Of a DNA stretch of 14,421 nt, positions 14,372 to 14,421 are shown in pieces. Numbering within the stretch: position 1 is the stretch's first letter; each line of letters opens with the position of its first letter. The stretch is taken from positions 1 through 14,421 of the forward strand of contig DASSLZ010000297.1 in NCBI GenBank assembly GCA_035689165.1, in the 5' to 3' direction. A program made the position numbers and the translations under genes. Under the pieces are notes generated by a model, which was not told where the DNA came from, made no database searches, and was given only the letters and a program-made list of their open reading frames with translations. This DNA comes from DASQJL01 sp035689165 (GTDB lineage Bacteria; Eisenbacteria; RBG-16-71-46; SZUA-252).

Positions 14372-14421
14372 GCGCGCGGTTGGGCGTACGGGCCGCGGCG
14401 ATGAGCGCGGGGCGGGCCGCG
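14368..14421 (+). CDS. N-terminal fragment of the next gene in the cytochrome operon
   Basis: A GTG at 14368 overlaps the TGA of the cytochrome b gene in the same GTGA arrangement used twice elsewhere in the window. The frame stays open to the right edge, giving 18 residues (VSARLGVRAAAMSAGRAA). The Arg/Ala-rich composition could be the start of a signal peptide, and an internal ATG at 14401 is an alternative start. By position another electron-transfer subunit, such as a further cytochrome c, is likely, but the visible sequence cannot show this. Confidence 0.55.
   Translation, partial: MSARLGVRAAAMSAGRAA

Overview
This is a GC-rich bacterial chromosomal window (about two thirds G+C by eye) with tightly packed genes. 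Several neighbours overlap by four bases (GTGA) and several starts have GGAGG-type ribosome binding sites. A secreted protein with a C-terminal FlgD-like/T9SS-type sorting domain, a PD40 beta-propeller lipoprotein and a large multiheme c/b cytochrome together suggest an FCB-group or similar uncultivated lineage (Candidatus Eisenbacteria-like). That placement is inference, as no rRNA or marker gene is present. I see no tRNA, rRNA, CRISPR array, insertion sequence or integrase.

Left part (1-3831): the 3' end of an unidentified plus-strand gene, then three minus-strand genes. These are a secreted protein with a C-terminal sorting domain, a TolB-like/PD40 lipoprotein, and an ABC1/UbiB-family atypical kinase with two C-terminal membrane helices.

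Middle part (3832-9720): a divergent intergenic region carrying a perfect 9-bp inverted repeat leads into a plus-strand pair, a PlsC-like membrane acyltransferase overlapping a NodB-type polysaccharide deacetylase. A small exported protein of unknown function follows. Facing it on the minus strand are a Spy/CpxP-like protein without a signal peptide, preceded by a promoter-like site with tandem direct repeats, and a translationally coupled pair: a membrane-anchored SRPBCC-like protein and a YihY/RNase BN-family membrane protein. Divergent from these is a NarL/LuxR-type regulator whose receiver domain has lost the phospho-accepting Asp and gained a cysteine-bearing insert.

Right part (9843 to the end): an electron-transfer operon. 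It encodes a tetraheme cytochrome c, a 13-heme c-type cytochrome fused to a five-helix b-type cytochrome (similar in layout to Geobacter CbcL), a Rieske 2Fe-2S protein with an N-terminal tandem hexapeptide repeat, a cytochrome b (b6 plus subunit IV fused), and the first codons of another gene. The likely job is to move electrons between menaquinol and periplasmic multiheme cytochromes. The cytochrome b departs from the canonical design in two places: Arg at one of the four heme-ligand His positions, and PPWY instead of PEWY at the quinol-oxidation site. A strong hairpin followed by a short T-rich stretch lies between the tetraheme and 13-heme genes and may attenuate transcription.

The most distinctive hypothesis is that the atypical cysteine-containing regulator next to this operon controls it by redox or another phosphorylation-independent signal.
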